DNA of 64,000 nucleotides from Microglena sp. YARC (Eukaryota > Chlorophyta > Chlorophyceae > Chlamydomonadales > Chlamydomonadaceae): positions 87,375,700 through 87,439,699 of the forward strand of contig CM039463.1 of the NCBI GenBank assembly GCA_022414725.1, given 5' to 3'. The notes under the pieces were generated by a model. That model worked only from the letters and a program-made list of their open reading frames with translations, made no database searches and was not told where the DNA came from. A program made the position numbers and the translations under genes. Positions 62,756 to 64,000 of this stretch are shown in pieces (position 1 is the first letter of the stretch; the number at the start of each line of letters is the position of its first letter).

Positions 62756-63358
62756 CTGCATGGGATGTGTAGGGGTAGTTTGGATGGGATGGATTTGGAC
62801 AGGATGGGTTTCATGGGATGGATTTGGACAGGATGGGTTTCATGGGATGGATTTGGACAGGATGGGTTTCATGGAATGGATTTGGACAGGATGGGTTTCA
62901 TGGGATGGATTTGGACAGGATGGGTTTCATGGGATGGATTTGGACAGGATGGGTTTCATGGGATGGATTTGAATTGTTTTTAGTTTGTTGTGGAATTGAG
63001 TTGGGTTCAAAAGTAACTGGCTTGCTTAAGTATTGGTATTGGTTACGTATTGGTATTGGTATTGGTCAAGTATTGGTATTGGTCAAGTATTGGTATTGGT
63101 ATTGGTCAAGTATTGGTATTGGTTTGACTTGTTCAGGTACTTCACTGCCTCCCTCACTGCCTGGGTGAGTATGATGGGATGGATGAAAAATATACGGTTT
63201 GAGCCACCATGTTTAAGTTCATAATTCCAATACCGAAATACGGTTGTAATTGAAAGGCAAGTAAGGCAAGGCAAGGCAAGGCAAGGCAAAAATAAGGCTT
63301 TAATTGAAAGGAAATAAGGCAAGGCAAACATAATGCAAGGCAAAAAGAGGACACCCAC
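62756..63358 (-). other. IFT140-like intron with tandem repeats
   Basis: It contains seven units of a 29-bp repeat (GGATGGATTTGGACAGGATG plus GGTTTCATG, 62780-62970), an ATTGGT-type repeat (63025-63125), a decayed copy of the start of the next exon (63170-63125) and GGCAA runs (63255-63345). Confidence 0.75.
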
Positions 63359-63442
63359 CTGCAGAGCTTTCTCGTAGTCTCTGTACTCGTCAATCTCAAT
63401 CTGGGCGCATGAGTCGTAGAATGATGCAAGCGAGTCCATTGC
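63359..63442 (-). CDS. IFT140: IFT140-like protein, 84-base exon
   Basis: Acceptor CTCCTGCAG, donor CAG|GTGGGT; exactly 28 codons reading AMDSLASFYDSCAQIEIDEY then RDYEKALQ. LASFYDSCAQIEIDEY is the best single match to IFT140 in the window. It joins in phase 0 to the exon at 62755. Because it is 84 bases, skipping or repeating it would keep the frame. Confidence 0.9.
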
Positions 63443-64000
63443 CTGCAGGAGTTGGGGTATATGTGTGTATTTGTGTGTATGTGTGTGTTTGTGTGTGTGG
63501 GTGGGTGGGGGGAGGTCAGGGAGTGTATGTCTGTTCGTGTGTGAGTCTCTGCACTCATCAATCTCAATCTAGGCGCATGAGTCGCAGAATGATGCAAGCG
63601 AGTCCATTGCCTGCAGGAGTTGGACATGTGTGGTGGTGTGTGGTGTGTGTGTGTGTGTGATGTGACGACCCCATCAATACCCCACTTCAATCTGAGCGCA
63701 TGAGTCGTAGAATGATGCAAGAGAGTCCATTGCCTGTGTGGGTGAGGGTGTGTGTGTGGATGTGATCGTGGCTGTGGGGTGGGGTGGGGTTGTGGGTGTG
63801 TCATCATGCCCCTAGACAAGAGTGCTAGAGCCGTAGAATGATGCAAGCGAGTCTACTACCTGCAGGAGTTGAAGTGTATGTGTGTGTGTTTGTGTGTGTG
63901 TGTGTGTGGGGGAAGGAGGTCAGGGAGTGTGTGTCTGTGTTAGTGTGTGAGTCTCTGTACTCATCAATCTCAATCTAGGCGCATGAGTCGTAGAATGATG
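63443..64000 (-). repeat. Four decayed copies of the 84-base exon
   Basis: Copies of the exon, in part with the CTCCTGCAG acceptor, lie at about 63545-63618, 63690-63741, 63822-63868 and 63950-64000 (cut by the edge), separated by TGTG-rich spacers. The copy at 63545-63618 has an in-frame TAG, as does the edge copy. The copy at 63690-63741 is open but has lost its second half. The rest of the gene, including the WD40 part, is beyond the window. Confidence 0.85.

Noticed and set aside
62732..63168. Gly/Trp/Met-rich plus-strand frames (GWIWTGWVSWDG type)
   Set aside because: They are translations of the 29-bp GGATGGATTTGGACAGGATG satellite within an IFT140 intron.

Overview
This is nuclear DNA of a eukaryote, most likely a flagellated green alga (chlorophyte or prasinophyte type). 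The evidence is spliced genes with GT..AG introns; a GARP/G2-like Myb transcription factor, a plant and green-alga family; an IFT140-like intraflagellar-transport gene, which implies cilia; chromovirus-type Ty3/gypsy and Ty1/copia elements; and very high repeat content. The species cannot be fixed from sequence alone; a Cymbomonas-like prasinophyte is only a guess.

Layout. 1-3764: repeat-rich upstream DNA with two MITE-like families and a solo LTR. 3765-8905: GARP gene on the plus strand, three exons (3765-4494, 6457-6629, 8600-8866 or 8905), introns full of satellites. 8850-10760: tandem array that begins at the exon 3/intron junction. 10960-11750: decayed retroelement with a PD-(D/E)XK-like domain. 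11955-14062: MITEs and small repeats. 14063-58609: one continuous nest of transposable elements. 58610-60129: repeats. 60130-63442 and beyond: the 3' end of an IFT140-like gene on the minus strand, running off the right edge.

The nest can be ordered from LTR ends and target-site duplications (TSDs). A copia-like element B (14063-58609) was hit by gypsy G2 (14679-20670, TSD CCCCC), by copia-like element A (20693-49386, TSD GCCCT) and by CACTA-like copy C3 (51217-56370). Element A was then hit by chromovirus G1 (21081-45341, TSD GGGAC, two LTRs that look identical by eye). G1 was itself hit by C1 (23548-27505), T1 (29244-34310) and C2 (39303-44678), and C2 by a small poly(C) element F (41588-42498). 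This gives five levels of nesting.

The most unusual signal is a recurrent pattern: short pieces spanning an exon edge plus its splice site are tandemly duplicated into the neighbouring intron. It occurs at nearly every exon end visible in the IFT140 gene, at two exon ends of the GARP gene, and in a gene carried by the C transposons. The copies decay by losing the GT or by gaining stops, but several keep usable splice signals.
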